Source of the DNA: Candidatus Aerophobota bacterium
GTDB lineage: Bacteria > Aerophobota > Aerophobia > Aerophobales > AE-B3A
Assembly: GCA_030672445.1 (NCBI GenBank)
Contig: DAOVGK010000054.1
Span: 1 to 5,974 of the forward strand
Direction of reading: 5' to 3'
DNA length: 5,974 bases
Made by a program: the position numbers and the translations under genes
The notes under the pieces: model-generated
The model's input: the letters and a program-made list of their open reading frames with translations, nothing else
The model's database searches: none
What the model was told of the DNA's origin: nothing
Shown: positions 5,502-5,974 of the stretch, one piece after another
Layout of the letters: every line of letters starts with the position of its first letter
Numbering within the stretch: position 1 is the first letter of the stretch

Positions 5502-5974
5502 CTATTTCTTTTCCTTCACATAGGAGCGTATCAACTCTTGCATCCCCTCTTGTGCCGTCTTAATAGCCTCTTCTACACTCACTCTACCACTCAGAGCATT
5601 CACCATCATATCGTAGATTGGAGCACCGGGTTTTGGATTGGTGATAGCACCCCAGGCTGGATTTGGATGCTGAGTGGTTCGTCCATAAGGGAGAGCCTTG
5701 GTGTGGCCTTTGAACCACCAGTCCTCCCTGTAGTAAGGGTCATCAAGCACTGGCCGGCAAGGGCTAAGCTTACCCGTGGTTATAGCTATTCGTTTCTGAA
5801 CGTCAGTTTTGGCCAAAAAGGCCAGCCACTGCATAGCGGCATCCACATCTTTTGTCCCGTAAAGAAGCCCAAAGTAACCAGCTCCTTGAAAACTAACTCT
5901 TAGTTTGTTCTTGGGAGGCCTGCGAGCTATGGTAACTTCCGTCAGGTGGGGAGCATTGTGCTCAATGAATTGCT
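5502..5974 (-). CDS. Extracellular solute-binding protein (family 1, sugar ABC importer), C-terminal 156 residues, N-terminus outside window
   Basis: The frame is open to the right edge and ends with TAG at 5504-5502. The visible part should be about the last third of a 400-450-residue lipid-anchored or secreted binding protein that hands sugar to the two permeases. Landmarks counted from the edge are GAGYFGLLYGTKD near 30-42, AAMQWLAFL at 45-53, typical of the C-lobe helix after the hinge, DVQKRIAITTGKLSPCRP near 56-73 (the 'tgkLPpr' segment of family 1 proteins), and a long terminal helix with SVEEAIKTAQEGMQELI. Aromatic residues (Tyr/Trp near 78-85) may line the sugar cleft. The N-terminal signal peptide cannot be seen. 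Met/Val codons inside the frame are not starts, because the homologous C-lobe sequence continues upstream of them. The gene is first of those visible and adjoins the permeases, the standard CUT1 order. Confidence 0.9.
   Translation of the reverse strand, partial: QFIEHNAPHLTEVTIARRPPKNKLRVSFQGAGYFGLLYGTKDVDAAMQWLAFLAKTDVQKRIAITTGKLSPCRPVLDDPYYREDWWFKGHTKALPYGRTTQHPNPAWGAITNPKPGAPIYDMMVNALSGRVSVEEAIKTAQEGMQELIRSYVKEKK

Noticed and set aside
5538..5903. A 121-residue open frame on the plus strand
   Set aside because: It lies wholly antisense to the binding-protein gene, has low-complexity His/Ser-rich content and resembles no family. It is a shadow of the real gene.

Overview
The window looks like part of a bacterial carbohydrate-uptake and catabolism operon. 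Every gene I can support lies on the minus strand, so transcription runs from high to low coordinates. Base composition is moderately AT-rich, starts are a mix of ATG and GTG, Shine-Dalgarno sites of the AGGAG type are clear, and gaps are short. This fits a bacterium with Firmicutes-like or Thermotogae-like translation signals, possibly an anaerobe, but nothing here fixes the taxon. I see no RNA gene, insertion sequence, CRISPR array or phage gene.

In transcription order: (1) the C-terminal third of an extracellular sugar-binding protein runs off the right edge (5502 to >5974). (2) A 151-base gap holds a strong 32-base hairpin and a second set of competing inverted repeats. (3) Two ABC permeases of the MalF and MalG types (4421-5350 and 3567-4421) overlap by one base. 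(4) After a 134-base gap comes a 345-residue cytoplasmic protein with the look of a clan GH-A glycoside hydrolase (2395-3432), of a family I do not recognise. (5) After a 166-base gap come two different xylose-isomerase-like TIM-barrel proteins (1260-2228 and 374-1231), 28 bases apart. (6) A short-chain dehydrogenase/reductase gene starts at 263 and runs off the left edge.

A reasonable reading is that the binding protein and two permeases import an oligosaccharide or glycoside. The GH-like protein would cleave it in the cytoplasm, the two metal-dependent barrel enzymes would isomerise or epimerise the released sugar, and the NAD(P)-dependent SDR would oxidise or reduce an intermediate. No ATPase and no regulator is seen. 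Many CUT1 sugar importers use a shared ATPase encoded elsewhere, and either gene could also lie outside the window. The substrate cannot be named from this sequence.

The least ordinary items are the unrecognised GH-like enzyme, its pairing with two different isomerase/epimerase barrels, and the RNA structure between the binding-protein and first-permease genes. I did not find a clearly new defence, mobile or regulatory system.
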